Assembly (NCBI GenBank): GCA_031082155.1
Contig: JAVHLL010000009.1
Coordinates: 24,316 to 88,315, forward strand
DNA from: Thermodesulfovibrionales bacterium
GTDB lineage: Bacteria > Nitrospirota > Thermodesulfovibrionia > Thermodesulfovibrionales > SM23-35
DNA length: 64,000 bases
Direction of reading: 5' to 3'
Part shown: positions 46,501-56,839 of the stretch, in pieces
Position numbering within the stretch: the first letter of the stretch is position 1
How the letters are laid out: every line of letters starts with the position of its first letter
Program-made: the position numbers and the translations under genes
The notes under the pieces: generated by a model
The model's input: only the letters and a program-made list of their open reading frames with translations
Told to the model about the DNA's origin: nothing
Databases searched by the model: none

Positions 46501-46851
46501 TGGTGGAGGCGGCGGGAATTGAACCCGCGTCCGAAAGTACTGCCCTCAGGCTTCTACATGCGTATCCTGCCTATTAAATTTCGAATCTCAGGCTGCCGGA
46601 AGGCTGGCGTCCTGAAATTCTATCCCCCTTTGTCTTACCCCGGGGTCAGGGGAAAGTCCCCGGAGCCAGCCTGCTGAATGACGCTGTGACCTGAAACACA
46701 GACAATTTCAGGGCAGCGGCTGCTTAGTTAATTAAGCAGCTAATGCCAGTTCGTTGTTGGCGTTTGTGTTTGTTTTCCGCCTTTTATCGTGGTGACGGAA
46801 CCACGGCATGCCACCTGATTATCGTAACCCCCGTCGAGCCCTTTCGCCCCC
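46501..46851 (-). ncRNA. ssrA: Transfer-messenger RNA
   Basis: On the minus strand the 5' end GGGGGCGAAAGGGCTCGACG (from 46851) pairs with the 3' end CGCCTCCACCA (to 46501), forming the tRNA-like acceptor; the T-arm GGTTCAATTCC is present. The tag reading frame GCC AAC AAC GAA CTG GCA TTA GCT GCT TAA (46761-46732) encodes ANNELALAA, ending in the usual LAA degron. Pseudoknot-like GC-rich pairs follow. It frees stalled ribosomes with SmpB, whose gene lies 81 bases upstream. Confidence 0.95.
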
Positions 46852-46862
46852 TTTTAACCGGT

Positions 46863-46945
46863 AAAGAGTAAAACGTAAACTGTATGGTGTGAGAGGCACC
46901 TGATTACACTTTTCTTTTTACGATTCACACTTCACGATTTACGGT
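46863..46945. repeat. CGTAAA/CGTGAA word-repeat spacer between smpB and ssrA
   Basis: The spacer is built of variants of one word: GTAAAGAGTAAAACGTAAAC on the left, and on the minus strand CGTAAATCGTGAAGTG and GAATCGTAAAAAG on the right. The last codons and stop of smpB lie within this pattern. It resembles dispersed slipped-word repeats of intergenic DNA. Confidence 0.4.
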
Positions 46946-47381
46946 CTTTCATGGCCCGTTCAATTTCTCTCCGGGCCTCCCGTGCTTTTATTGTTTCCCT
47001 TTTTTCAAAGAGCCTTTTCCCCTTTGCAAGTCCTATCTCAACCTTTGCAAAGGAATCTTTAAAATATATCTTCAGAGGTATCAGCGTAAATCCTTTTACT
47101 GTCGCCTTACCCGCCAAGGTGTTTAGCTCTTTCTTATGGAGAAGGAGTTTCCGGGTTCTCAGCGGGTCCTGGTTCATCCGGTTGCCATGAGTATAGGGGT
47201 TGATATGACAGTTCAGGAGAAACGCTTCGCCTTCTTTTATCATAACATAACTCTCTTTAAGGCTGGCTTTTCCTTCCCTCAGAGACTTCACCTCCGTCCC
47301 CAGGAGCGATATGCCTGCCTCGATGGTATCTTCAATATGGTAATCGTGATATGCCTTCCTGTTCTGACAGACGACCTTCAT
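46932..47381 (-). CDS. smpB: SsrA-binding protein SmpB
   Basis: The 149-residue protein has the SmpB signatures NRKAYHDYHIEDTIEAGISLLGTEVKSLR, LLNCHINPYTHGN and FTLIPLKIYF, and a basic C-terminal tail (AREARREIERAMKD). It brings tmRNA to stalled ribosomes. The adjoining ssrA gene makes a complete trans-translation pair. Confidence 0.96.
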   Translation of the reverse strand: MKVVCQNRKAYHDYHIEDTIEAGISLLGTEVKSLREGKASLKESYVMIKEGEAFLLNCHINPYTHGNRMNQDPLRTRKLLLHKKELNTLAGKATVKGFTLIPLKIYFKDSFAKVEIGLAKGKRLFEKRETIKAREARREIERAMKDRKS

Positions 47382-47425
47382 GATTTGATTGTACCATTTT
47401 GTAAAAGAGAAGAATTTAGTGCTGG

Positions 47426-48727
47426 CTATACCCTGCCGACAGAAAAATAGCGGAATCCCTTTGCCTTCATTTTTTGAGGATCATAGACATTTCTCAAATC
47501 GAAGAAAAATGGTTCCCTGAGAAGCGTTATAAGTCTGGCGAGGTCAAGGTTCCTGAATTGATTCCATTCTGTTATGAGTACGACTGCATCTGCTCCTTTT
47601 ACCGCGTCATACGTATCCTTGCAGCATTTCATCTTTGGTATCTGTCTGGCCGCTTCTTTCATGGCCACAGGATCGTATGTCCTGATTTTGGCGCCCTCTT
47701 TCAGGAGACTCTGAATGATTGTCAGGGCAGGGGCATCCCGGATGTCGTCAGTATTCGGTTTAAAAGCAAGTCCGAGGACTGCCAGTGTTTTATTTCTCAG
47801 ACTTCCCATCTCATCCCTGATCTTCTGGACCATATAAGCCCTCTGTTTTTCGTTTGCGTTTACTGCTGCATCGATAATGCCAAGCTGAATATCATGCGCC
47901 TCGGCAATCTTGAGGAGCGCGCTCGTATCCTTGGGGAGACACGAGCCGCCAAATCCGGGACCGGGATGGAGAAATTTGGGTCCGATCCTCTGGTCAAGTC
48001 CCATCCCCTTTGCGACCATATGGACATCTGCTCCTATGCGTTCGCAGAGGGTTGACATCTCGTTGATGAAAGAGATCTTGGTTGCAAGAAAAGAATTGGC
48101 GGCATATTTGATCAATTCAGCAGTTTCGATGTTTGTGATTACAAAAGGCGTTTCGATCAGGTAAAGAGGCTTATACAGGTCTTGCATGATTGCCACTGCC
48201 TGAGCGCTTCTTGCTCCTAACACAACCCTGTTGGGCCTCATAAAATCTTCAATCGCTGAGCCTTCCCGCAAAAATTCCGGATTGGAGACAATATCAAAAT
48301 CGGTTTGTTCCCTCAGGTTTTGAGAGATAATCTCCCGTATTTTCTCCCCGGTGCCGACAGGGACAGTACTCTTTGTGACAATCACCCTGTATCCATCTAT
48401 ATGGCTTGCGATCTCCTGTGCAACCTCTTCCACATACTTCAGATCGGCAGAACCGTCACCTCTCCGGGGGGTTCCGACTGCGATAAAGATGACAAGAGAG
48501 GATTCGACGGCCTTTGCGATCTTTGTCGTGAATTTCAGCCTGCCCTGCGCAACATTTTTCTGAACGAGCGTATCGAGCCCCGGCTCATAGAAGGGAATTT
48601 TGCCTTTTTTAAGACTCTTGATCTTTTGTTCATCTTTATCAACACAGGTCACGAAGATACCGAACTCGGCGAAGCAGGCCCCGGTAACGAGCCCGACATA
48701 CCCTGCTCCAATTATTCCTATATGCAT
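47426..48727 (-). CDS. ugd: UDP-glucose 6-dehydrogenase
   Basis: The 433-residue protein has the NAD fingerprint IGAGYVGLVTGACFA, GTPRRGDGSADLKYV, SNPEFLREGSAIEDF, LIKYAANSFLATKISFINEM and the catalytic cysteine in GPGFGGSCLPKD (about 255-266). It oxidises UDP-glucose to UDP-glucuronate with two NAD. The product is the substrate of the UDP-xylose synthase encoded at 54060. AGGAGGTTTT precedes its ATG. It is divergent from the polysaccharide block. Confidence 0.95.
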   Translation of the reverse strand: MHIGIIGAGYVGLVTGACFAEFGIFVTCVDKDEQKIKSLKKGKIPFYEPGLDTLVQKNVAQGRLKFTTKIAKAVESSLVIFIAVGTPRRGDGSADLKYVEEVAQEIASHIDGYRVIVTKSTVPVGTGEKIREIISQNLREQTDFDIVSNPEFLREGSAIEDFMRPNRVVLGARSAQAVAIMQDLYKPLYLIETPFVITNIETAELIKYAANSFLATKISFINEMSTLCERIGADVHMVAKGMGLDQRIGPKFLHPGPGFGGSCLPKDTSALLKIAEAHDIQLGIIDAAVNANEKQRAYMVQKIRDEMGSLRNKTLAVLGLAFKPNTDDIRDAPALTIIQSLLKEGAKIRTYDPVAMKEAARQIPKMKCCKDTYDAVKGADAVVLITEWNQFRNLDLARLITLLREPFFFDLRNVYDPQKMKAKGFRYFSVGRV

Positions 48728-48807
48728 AAAACCTCCTGATAAATTCTGTAAAAAAACCTTTTTTAAGTATACTATAACGTCATAGATAAATTACATGGAT
48801 ACCGGCT

Positions 48808-51282
48808 ATGTCTGAGTGCAGCAGGAAGCTTTATTTAGTCTCTCTTGCAGGATTGTTTCTGTACGGGTTCACCCTGCCACTTTCGAAAAGTATCAGCAGC
48901 ATCCTCATGGGATTGATTTTCGCGTCCACAGCCGGGATGATCGCTTTGAATACGAAGTGCCGGATTGATTTATCCCGTGCATTGCGGCAGCCCTTACTCC
49001 TCCCTGTCGGTCTCTATATTGGTGTTGTGTGCGCAGGACTGCTTTTCTCTCAGGATTTGCAGGAAGGAATCGGCATTGTGAAACAATCGGCCAACCTCTT
49101 TTTTGTATATCTGATGGTCTCAGTATTGCTCGATACAGAGCAGGATGAGGGGAAAAGGGACAGATATTGCCGGTCCCTGCTTGGCGCTTTGCTTGCGGGT
49201 ATTTTTGTGCTCGATGTGATCGGAGTGCTGACCTATGGCGGTGTCATTGGGCATAAAAAATATGTCCTGCCGCTCATGCCGTTGAAGATGCATCATATAT
49301 GGTTCGGAAACCTCAACGCGATCGGTCTTTATGGAGTGGTGGCGCTTTTTTTTGCCCTGCCCGGTAAAAAAACATTTATTCAGAATACAGCGCTGTGGTT
49401 ATTCGTAATCATAAGTATTGTTTCTGTTTTGCTCTCAACGTCCCGAACCGCATGGCTGGGGATGCTTTTTTCAGGAGGAGTCTTCCTTTATTTTCTGGTA
49501 AGCAGAAAGAGAACTTTCTTCCTGCTCTTCGCGCTTATTCTCACCGCATATGTATCAGCCTATTTCTTGAGTCAGTTGGTCCATGCAAGGATTGACCAGG
49601 CGTACAAAGATATCGTGCTGTTTGTTGCCGGTGACCCGGCGACCTCACTGGGAGCCCGCTTTGCCATGTGGAAAGCAGCGATATCGATGCTCCTCTCGAA
49701 TCCGGTCTTCGGAGTAGGCACCGGCGACTATAAATCTATGGTTAATGTTTTTGTTGCTTCCGGAGAATATCCTGCTATCATCGGAAAATATAATCAGCCG
49801 CATAATATGTATCTCTGGATACTTGCAACCAATGGAATTATTGGTTTCTCCGCATTAGTGTTTCTTTTCTTTGCGCTTGTCAGGCAGGGGAAAAATCGGA
49901 TAAACGGTCCGCAGGGAGAACGGATATTTGGCCTGCTCGCACTCTCTGTGGCAGTACATTATCTGGTGGCGGGTATGACAGAATCGCTCATGAATATCCA
50001 CCTCTTGCTGTGTGTATTTGCACTTATGGCAGGGATCACGGTGAGGAAACAGCGCCGCATGCCCGATAACGATATAGATATCACACGCAGGGATGCAGGC
50101 ACTGCAACATTCCGGGCACCAAACCATACGGATGTTCAGCGAATGAATATCCTTCATGTAATTGCTACCCTCCCGGTGGGTGGAGTTGAAAACACGATTA
50201 CCCGGGTAATCAGAGGGTATCAAAAGGAGAAGTTTTATCCCATAATCTGCTGTATACGGGAAGGGGGCTTGCTCGCGCAAGAACTTCTCAGGGAGGGGTA
50301 TGAAGTCCTTGTTCTGAACCGCATGAAGTCGCGCCGGTTCGATTTCGCGGCAATTCTCTCACTGTACAAAATTATCAGAGAGAAAAATGTCATGATCGTG
50401 CGCACGCATCAATATCATGCGAATCTCTATGGGCGGGCTGCCGCCATCCTCGCGAATGTCCCGTGTATTGTCGCGTCTGTCCATAATGTCTATACAAGAG
50501 ACAAAAAACTACACCGGAGACTTCTCAATCACTCCCTCTCAAAATTCACTGACAGAATAGTGGCGGTTTCGAACGCGGTGAAGGAGGACATCGTGCGGTA
50601 TGACACAATCGGGGAAGAAAAGATAACGGTTATCCATAATGGTATCCCTCTCAATGAATTCAATTGTCCACTTTCCCCGGCAAGAGCACGGGAGATTCTG
50701 AACCTTCCTCAGGAACTCACTCTCATAGGGTGTGTGGGGAGATTGGTTGAACAGAAGGGGCATCGATACCTGATCGAGGCTGCTTCGCATATCGGAAAAA
50801 GTTGTGTGGTCATAGCAGGAGACGGTCCCATGAGGAAGGAACTGGAAGCACTGGCAGACGAACGGAACGTCCACGCAATTTTCCTCGGAATAATTAAGCC
50901 AAAGACAGTCCCTGTATTTCTCAGAGCGATTGATATCTTCTGTTTCCCCTCGATATGGGAGGGATTCGGGATTGCGCTTGTGGAGGCAATGTCCTCCGGG
51001 CTTCCCGTAGTTGCCTCAGACATTTCTCCGCACCGGGAGGTTCTTGCCGATGCAGGTTTATATGTACCGTCCCGGGATGCAGAAAAACTGGCTCAATGTC
51101 TGCACCTCCTCATGGAGAATCCGGAATTGCAGAAATCTCTTATACAGAAGGCACAACAGAGATCAAAAATATTTTCTCTTGAGCATACCGCAGGGTCCTA
51201 TGAGGCATTATATGAAGAAATTCTGATGAAAAAAAAGAATACAGGGCGGGAGAATCTTCATGGGGAACGTTTGGCCCGGTGA
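48808..51282 (+). CDS. Fusion of O-antigen-ligase-like membrane domain and GT4 glycosyltransferase
   Basis: The 824-residue frame is continuous. Residues 1-415 hold about ten membrane segments and a Wzy_C/WaaL-like loop (GARFAMWKAAISMLLSNPVFGVGTGDYKSM, about 292-320). A polar linker follows (about 417-447). Residues 448-810 are a GT4 enzyme: ILHVIATLPVGGVENTI, GCVGRLVEQKGHRYLIEAA, VIAGDGPM, PSIWEGFGIALVEAMSSGLPVVAS. In most bacteria these are two proteins. The ligase part would join glycan to lipid A core outside the membrane, and the GT4 part would act in the cytoplasm. No separate start is needed, though an internal ATG at 50143 begins the GT4 part. First gene of the block. Confidence 0.8.
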   Translation: MSECSRKLYLVSLAGLFLYGFTLPLSKSISSILMGLIFASTAGMIALNTKCRIDLSRALRQPLLLPVGLYIGVVCAGLLFSQDLQEGIGIVKQSANLFFVYLMVSVLLDTEQDEGKRDRYCRSLLGALLAGIFVLDVIGVLTYGGVIGHKKYVLPLMPLKMHHIWFGNLNAIGLYGVVALFFALPGKKTFIQNTALWLFVIISIVSVLLSTSRTAWLGMLFSGGVFLYFLVSRKRTFFLLFALILTAYVSAYFLSQLVHARIDQAYKDIVLFVAGDPATSLGARFAMWKAAISMLLSNPVFGVGTGDYKSMVNVFVASGEYPAIIGKYNQPHNMYLWILATNGIIGFSALVFLFFALVRQGKNRINGPQGERIFGLLALSVAVHYLVAGMTESLMNIHLLLCVFALMAGITVRKQRRMPDNDIDITRRDAGTATFRAPNHTDVQRMNILHVIATLPVGGVENTITRVIRGYQKEKFYPIICCIREGGLLAQELLREGYEVLVLNRMKSRRFDFAAILSLYKIIREKNVMIVRTHQYHANLYGRAAAILANVPCIVASVHNVYTRDKKLHRRLLNHSLSKFTDRIVAVSNAVKEDIVRYDTIGEEKITVIHNGIPLNEFNCPLSPARAREILNLPQELTLIGCVGRLVEQKGHRYLIEAASHIGKSCVVIAGDGPMRKELEALADERNVHAIFLGIIKPKTVPVFLRAIDIFCFPSIWEGFGIALVEAMSSGLPVVASDISPHREVLADAGLYVPSRDAEKLAQCLHLLMENPELQKSLIQKAQQRSKIFSLEHTAGSYEALYEEILMKKKNTGRENLHGERLAR

Positions 51283-51303
51283 TATCCTGATGCGAGAGAA
51301 GAG

Positions 51304-52473
51304 ATGATAAGGGCTGGTCAGAATATGCGCATTGCAATTATTAAGAGTAATTATACCCCGTTCGGCGGTGCTGAAAAATATACAACGCGGCTGATCAGGG
51401 CGTTTGCCGCACGAGGTGTTGCCGTCGATGTGCTCACCTCGGAGCTCGGGAAATGGGATGGTATTGAAAACAATATCGGATGGGTTAGGCTCAGCCAGGT
51501 GAAAAGGAACAACCTCTTAAGGCTTCTTACTTTTAATTCAGCGGCGAAACGTTATCTGCGAAAGGAGCCTTACCACTGTATCCTCGGGATGGACCGGACA
51601 GACTATCAGACGCATCTGCGTGCCGGCAGCGGCTGCCATGCAGCATGGATTGAGAGAAGGTGCGCAGAGAGTTCACCTCTGCGATGCCTGAGTGTGAAAG
51701 CAAACCCCTTTCATAAAGCTATGCTCGGGATCGAGCGCAGAGCGTTTCTCTCTGATTCCCTCAGAAAGATTTTCTGCAATTCCTTTCTCGTACGCAACGA
51801 AATCTTTCGTTACTACCCTTCGACAGACTCGAAGCTCCAGGTAGTTCACAATGGTGTTGAGTGGAATGAATTTACGGACAAGTTCGAGAAAGGGCTCTCC
51901 CAAAATAAAAAGTTGCGGGAAAGTCTTGGACTTGGAAAAGATAGATTCTATTATCTCTTTCTCGGAAGCGGTTACGAACGAAAGGGACTCATGAAAGCGA
52001 TCAGGGCATTGGGTATGCTGCCCGATCATACCGGGTTGCTCGTCGTGGGAAAGGACAGGAACGAAAACCGGTATAAAACCTGCTGCCAAAAGGAAGGCCT
52101 TTCGCACAGAGTGCATTTTTTCGGTCCTCAACGGGAAGTTACCTCCTTTCTTCAGGTTGCCGATGCCTTCGTCCTGCCGACTATTTATGATCCGTTTTCG
52201 AATGCGTCACTGGAAGCGCTCGCAATGGGATTGTATACCATAACGAGCAATGCGAACGGTTGTGCCGAGATTATCAGTGACGGCGCAGGGTACGTCATCA
52301 AGGATCTGCGGGATACAGGGTCTGTGGCTGAAGCGATGAAAAACGCATTGGGCGCACACCTTTCAAAATGGGAGATCAGGGAGACCGTGAAACATCTCGA
52401 TTTTGACGGTCAATTGAAAGAGATTGTAGATGTCTGTCTGACCGATGCTTCCATGAAGAATATCAATGCATAA
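51304..52473 (+). CDS. WaaG-like GT4 glycosyltransferase
   Basis: The 389-residue GT-B enzyme begins with IAIIKSNYTPFGGAEKYTTRLI and has the donor-binding region YLFLGSGYERKGLMKAI, ADAFVLPTIYDPFSNASLEALAMGLYTITS, as in LPS core glucosyltransferase WaaG (RfaG). It probably adds a hexose to the inner core. An ATG at 51325 is an alternative start seven residues in. It overlaps the next gene by 8 bases. Confidence 0.85.
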   Translation: MIRAGQNMRIAIIKSNYTPFGGAEKYTTRLIRAFAARGVAVDVLTSELGKWDGIENNIGWVRLSQVKRNNLLRLLTFNSAAKRYLRKEPYHCILGMDRTDYQTHLRAGSGCHAAWIERRCAESSPLRCLSVKANPFHKAMLGIERRAFLSDSLRKIFCNSFLVRNEIFRYYPSTDSKLQVVHNGVEWNEFTDKFEKGLSQNKKLRESLGLGKDRFYYLFLGSGYERKGLMKAIRALGMLPDHTGLLVVGKDRNENRYKTCCQKEGLSHRVHFFGPQREVTSFLQVADAFVLPTIYDPFSNASLEALAMGLYTITSNANGCAEIISDGAGYVIKDLRDTGSVAEAMKNALGAHLSKWEIRETVKHLDFDGQLKEIVDVCLTDASMKNINA

Positions 52474-54070
52474 GAATTCGACGGTCATAAAGGGAATCCT
52501 TCTCCTCCTGTTTTTTTGTATGCTCCTGAATATCCCGTACATTCAGCTCAGGGAGTTCCAGGGTGAGGAGGGCAGGAGGGTCATAGTTGCTGAGACTATG
52601 CTCAAGACCGGTGAATGGATAGTGCCGTATGTTGAGAACGTACCGTACCTGAAAAAACCGCCTCTGTTTAACTGGCTGCTTGTTGGTATATTCTCGCTCA
52701 GCGGTATCGTATCAGAGACAACCGCGCGAATGCTCTCGGTGATATCTGCCTTTCTCTGTGCCTTGGGTCTCAGTCTCTTCTGGAGGAAAATCGCAGAGAT
52801 ACCAGACGTCTGGTACATCCTCCCCGGACTGATCTTCCTGACATTCACCGACGTTATGGATAAAGCTGTGCGGGCTGAAATCGATATGACTTTCACTCTG
52901 TTTATAACGCTTGCGGTGCTCCTCTGGTATTATCTGTACGAATACCTTCAAAAACCCCTGGCTGCATGGATTCTAGCCCTCTCCGTCGTGAGCATTGCCA
53001 CTCTTACAAAAGGCGTTCAGGCGCCCGCGTTCTTTTACTGCGGAGTGGTCCCGTATCTCATTTATAAAAGAGAGACAAGGAGCATTTTTTCAGCAGCTCA
53101 CGCGGCCGGTATTTGCGCCGCGGTTGCAATTTTTTCGGCATGGTTTATCCCTTTCACTAAGAAAATCGGGCTGGAAGAATTCCTGACAACCTGGTGGCAT
53201 GAGATTGCAACCCGTCAGGAGCCCCTTAGAGCCGGAGGGTTTTTCCGTCATTTCGTTGAATTCCCCTTCCTCTATCTTATAGCCTATCTGCCGTGGTTCC
53301 CGCTCATATTCTTATGGGCGCACAAAGCAATACGAGAAAAAACATATGGTCATAAAACGCTTGTCATATACTGTCTCTTTTTCCTCCTCTTCTCGCTTCC
53401 TTTTTACTGGATTATGCCAGGGGCTCGACTTCGCTATATCCTCCCGGTTTCAGGAGCGCTCGCATTATTGCTCACCATTCCGATCACATTTACCCTCAGT
53501 GGTTCTTCACGGATGCCCTTATGGACCACGCGATCCCTGCAGGTGCTTGGCATTTGCCTGTTCCTTGCAGTACCGCTTTCTCTTTTCTGGGGTACAAGGC
53601 TTGAACTTTTTCATGGTCCCGTTCCATTTTTTCTTCTTGGAACAGTCTTTGTTCTCTCTCTCTTGCTTATAGGGAAAACCGGAGGCGCGAAAAGAAAGAT
53701 AATAGTGTTGCTTCTCACAGCTCTTGCGGTAAAGGTGTTGTGGGCGTCTCTCTACTTTCCCTATCATGCAAAAAATCTGAGTTATTACAGGACAGCTGCG
53801 CAACAGATAAATATGCTGGTTTCTCAGGATGCTTCCCTGTACGATTATCGTGTGGATAATCCGCACCTTGCCTATTATCTCAACAGGCCGGTTACATTGA
53901 TAAAAACTCCGGATAAGTCTAAAATGAAAAACGGTTCCGTCGTATTCATGGAGAAGAAAGACACAGACGGTGCAGATTTAGAGGGATTTTCGTATATCGG
54001 TGAAGTCGTAGCAAGAAAAAAAATCCTTCTTTTATACGAAATTACAAACGGGGGTAAGGATGAAAACTGA
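52466..54070 (+). CDS. GT39/ArnT-like membrane glycosyltransferase
   Basis: The 534-residue protein has about twelve membrane segments and the ArnT/PMT N-terminal layout: an acidic first loop [27 protein letters not shown] and [15 protein letters not shown], then WFIPF and [10 protein letters not shown]. These enzymes move a sugar from undecaprenyl phosphate to lipid A or protein at the periplasmic face. The acceptor here is unknown. Overlaps on both sides place it in the polysaccharide operon. Confidence 0.83.
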   Translation: MHKNSTVIKGILLLLFFCMLLNIPYIQLREFQGEEGRRVIVAETMLKTGEWIVPYVENVPYLKKPPLFNWLLVGIFSLSGIVSETTARMLSVISAFLCALGLSLFWRKIAEIPDVWYILPGLIFLTFTDVMDKAVRAEIDMTFTLFITLAVLLWYYLYEYLQKPLAAWILALSVVSIATLTKGVQAPAFFYCGVVPYLIYKRETRSIFSAAHAAGICAAVAIFSAWFIPFTKKIGLEEFLTTWWHEIATRQEPLRAGGFFRHFVEFPFLYLIAYLPWFPLIFLWAHKAIREKTYGHKTLVIYCLFFLLFSLPFYWIMPGARLRYILPVSGALALLLTIPITFTLSGSSRMPLWTTRSLQVLGICLFLAVPLSLFWGTRLELFHGPVPFFLLGTVFVLSLLLIGKTGGAKRKIIVLLLTALAVKVLWASLYFPYHAKNLSYYRTAAQQINMLVSQDASLYDYRVDNPHLAYYLNRPVTLIKTPDKSKMKNGSVVFMEKKDTDGADLEGFSYIGEVVARKKILLLYEITNGGKDEN

Positions 54071-55037
54071 GAAAAAGATGAGAACTGACAGCAAGAGGAT
54101 TCTGGTTACCGGAGGGGCTGGTTTTCTTGGCTCTCATCTTTGTGCACAACTGCTGAAACAGGGACATGAGGTGCTCTGCGCGGATAATTTCTACACAGGC
54201 CGCAGAGCAAATATTGCACATCTTGTAAGGAATCCCTGTTTCGAAGTTCTTCGGCATGACGTTTGCTTCCCCCTTTATGTCGAGGTGGACGAAATTTATA
54301 ATCTTGCATGTCCGGCTTCGCCGGTTCATTATCAGTTCGATCCCGTGCAGACGACGAAAACATCGGTCCACGGAAGCATTAATATGCTCGGACTTGCCAA
54401 ACGGATAAAGGCAAAGATCCTTCTTGCCTCTACCAGTGAGGTATATGGAGACCCCCATGTCCATCCCCAGCCGGAGACTTATTGGGGGCATGTGAACCCA
54501 ATCGGATTACGTGCATGCTATGACGAAGGGAAGCGATGTGCAGAGACGCTTTTTTTCGATTACCACCGCCAGCATAACCTGAGGATAAAAGTGGCAAGAA
54601 TTTTCAATACCTACGGCCCGGTAATGCACCCGAATGATGGCCGTGTCGTGAGCAACTTTATCATGCAGGCACTGAAGGGTGAGCAGATTACTGTTTTCGG
54701 AGATGGAAGTCAGACGAGGAGTTTCTGTTATGTGGATGACATGATAGACGGCCTCATCAGACTTATGAACAGTCCTGATGACTTCACCGGTCCGGTGAAT
54801 CTGGGGAACCCACAGGAGTTCTCGATCCTTCAACTTGCAAAGCTTGTAATAAAGCTGACAGGCTCAAAATCGAAAATAGTCTATAAACCGCTTCCTCAGG
54901 ATGATCCGAGACAGAGGAAGGCTGATATCACACTGGCTCAGTCACGACTGAACTGGCAGGCAACCATGCCGCTTGAAAAGGGGCTGAGAAAGACAATTCA
55001 GTATTTTACACGGCTGATCAAAGAGCATTCACTGTGA
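54060..55037 (+). CDS. UDP-glucuronate decarboxylase (UDP-xylose synthase)
   Basis: The 325-residue short-chain-dehydrogenase-type enzyme has the NAD motif [55 protein letters not shown], the catalytic YDEGKRCAE (YxxxK), and [22 protein letters not shown]. These are the signatures of UXS. It converts UDP-glucuronate to UDP-xylose, using the product of the ugd gene at 47426. GGGGTAAGG lies just before the ATG; it overlaps its neighbours by 11 and 4 bases. Confidence 0.92.
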   Translation: MKTEKKMRTDSKRILVTGGAGFLGSHLCAQLLKQGHEVLCADNFYTGRRANIAHLVRNPCFEVLRHDVCFPLYVEVDEIYNLACPASPVHYQFDPVQTTKTSVHGSINMLGLAKRIKAKILLASTSEVYGDPHVHPQPETYWGHVNPIGLRACYDEGKRCAETLFFDYHRQHNLRIKVARIFNTYGPVMHPNDGRVVSNFIMQALKGEQITVFGDGSQTRSFCYVDDMIDGLIRLMNSPDDFTGPVNLGNPQEFSILQLAKLVIKLTGSKSKIVYKPLPQDDPRQRKADITLAQSRLNWQATMPLEKGLRKTIQYFTRLIKEHSL

Positions 55038-56005
55038 TACTCATCGTAGGCGGGGCAGGCTATATTGGCTCACATGTGAACAAATTATTTTCTCTGCGGG
55101 GATACAGAACCGTCGTCTTTGACAATCTCGTCTACGGCCACCGTGAATTTGTGAAGTGGGGAGAATTCTTTTTCGGAGACCTTGCCGGGAAAGAGCAGAT
55201 AAGACGCTGTTTCCGGGAATATGCGATTGATGCAGTCATGCACTTCAGCGCCTTTGCATATGTTGGTGAATCAGTTGTCGACCCTGCCAAATACTACCTG
55301 AATAATGTCGCAAATACCCTGAATCTTCTCGAAGTGATGAGGGAGTTCCAGGTGCGCCATTTCATTTTCTCCTCTACCTGTGCGACATATGGAATCCCCG
55401 GGACAATACCGATTCCTGAAGACCATCCCCAGAAACCGGTCAATCCCTATGGCAGGAGCAAACTTATGATTGAGGAGATATTAAAAGACTACGACAGTGC
55501 ATATGGCATAAAGCATATTAACCTGAGATATTTTAATGCTGCAGGCGCTGACCCTGACGCAGAAATCGGGGAGCAGCATGACCCTGAAACACATCTCATT
55601 CCTCTGACCATAGAGGCTGCATTAGGCAGAAGAGAAGACATCAGGATATTTGGCACCGATTATCCTACAAAAGACGGCACATGCATTCGGGATTATATCC
55701 ATGTCATGGATCTGGCGGATGTGCATATGAAAGCGCTCGAATATGTGAAAAACAGGGAGACCAGTGATTCCTTTAATCTCGGCAATGGGACAGGCCATTC
55801 GGTGAGAGAAGTGATTGACACGGTGAGGCGGATCAGCAGCAGAGATTTCCGGGTGATCGAAACAGAAAGACGCGCAGGAGACCCGCCTGTCCTGATCGGC
55901 AGCAGTCAAAAGGCAATTACTACCCTCGGATGGAGACCACAGTTTGCGGATATTGGTATGATTGTGGAGACCGCATGGAGATGGCATTCAATACAGCATG
56001 GATAA
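55034..56005 (+). CDS. galE: UDP-glucose 4-epimerase
   Basis: The 323-residue protein has the GalE motifs [39 protein letters not shown], the catalytic YGRSK, and [20 protein letters not shown]. It interconverts UDP-glucose and UDP-galactose. The start is a GTG overlapping the stop of the UDP-xylose synthase gene (GTGA). With ugd and UXS it feeds the glycosyltransferases of this block. Confidence 0.94.
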   Translation: MILIVGGAGYIGSHVNKLFSLRGYRTVVFDNLVYGHREFVKWGEFFFGDLAGKEQIRRCFREYAIDAVMHFSAFAYVGESVVDPAKYYLNNVANTLNLLEVMREFQVRHFIFSSTCATYGIPGTIPIPEDHPQKPVNPYGRSKLMIEEILKDYDSAYGIKHINLRYFNAAGADPDAEIGEQHDPETHLIPLTIEAALGRREDIRIFGTDYPTKDGTCIRDYIHVMDLADVHMKALEYVKNRETSDSFNLGNGTGHSVREVIDTVRRISSRDFRVIETERRAGDPPVLIGSSQKAITTLGWRPQFADIGMIVETAWRWHSIQHG

Positions 56006-56015
56006 CGGCATGTCC

Positions 56016-56798
56016 TTATGGAACCGGAGAATATTTATTGTGGGTTAATTCCCAGATTTTCGCATGTTTAAAAAAGGCTGCGCATGTTGCACCGATCGCA
56101 GCGATCAGGCCATGGAATCCATCCAGAAAACCTTTTTTGATGATATAAACCTCAAGGAATTTTTCTGCTGTCTTCATCACTATCATGAATGGAGAAACCT
56201 TCCCCGGTTTTCCTCCCTTCACTTTTTCCTGTGCGGATATGCTTGAGTACATGTTCTGTTTGTGTAAATATTGTGAGAGAGATTTATAAGTGATATGGAC
56301 GATCGGGGTATCAACGGTTGCGACTGAACCGTTTTCTATAATAACCCTGTCATGCGGATTGATTCCCCCGAAATGTCCTTTATCCTTTCTGAATAACCGC
56401 AAAACATGGTCGGGATACCATCCTCCATGTTTCAGCCACTTGCCGAGAAAATAATTTTTTCTCGGGAAACGATACCCGTCAGACGCAGGACTTTGTAATT
56501 CTTTCAGGACAAAATTTTTCAGGGTGTCGGTCACCCGCTCATCTGCATCAAGACTAAAGACCCAGGAATTGGAAGCCTTTTCCACCGCACATGCCTTCTG
56601 CTCCTTCATTCCCTCCCATGTGTTAAAAAAAACCCTTTCAGTATATTCCTTGCATATTTCGACAGTCTTATCGTTGCTGCCGGAATCAACCACAACGATT
56701 TCGTCTGCCCACGAGATGCTCTCGAGACAGGCCCGGATATTATCCTCCTCATTGTAAGTTATGATTGTTATCGAGACTTTTTCTCTTTCCACAGACAT
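56016..56798 (-). CDS. GT2 glycosyltransferase, WaaE-like
   Basis: The 260-residue GT-A enzyme has SITIITYNEEDNIRACLESI, EIVVVDSGSNDKTVEI (nucleotide site), the DAD metal motif in FSLDADERV, and GGWYPDHVLRLFRKDKG with GINPHDRV, as in LPS core beta-1,4-glucosyltransferase WaaE (KdtX) relatives. The C terminus has one hydrophobic stretch (about 228-245). It converges on galE with only ten bases between and likely belongs to the msbA transcript. Confidence 0.87.
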   Translation of the reverse strand: MSVEREKVSITIITYNEEDNIRACLESISWADEIVVVDSGSNDKTVEICKEYTERVFFNTWEGMKEQKACAVEKASNSWVFSLDADERVTDTLKNFVLKELQSPASDGYRFPRKNYFLGKWLKHGGWYPDHVLRLFRKDKGHFGGINPHDRVIIENGSVATVDTPIVHITYKSLSQYLHKQNMYSSISAQEKVKGGKPGKVSPFMIVMKTAEKFLEVYIIKKGFLDGFHGLIAAIGATCAAFFKHAKIWELTHNKYSPVP

Positions 56799-56839
56799 CC
56801 TCCTTACAGCAAGGCAAGGGAATGGAATACAAGTTCCTG

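Noticed and set aside
46462..46677. Open frame of 71 codons on the plus strand
   Set aside because: It covers the 3' part of tmRNA in antisense; the RNA gene explains the conservation.
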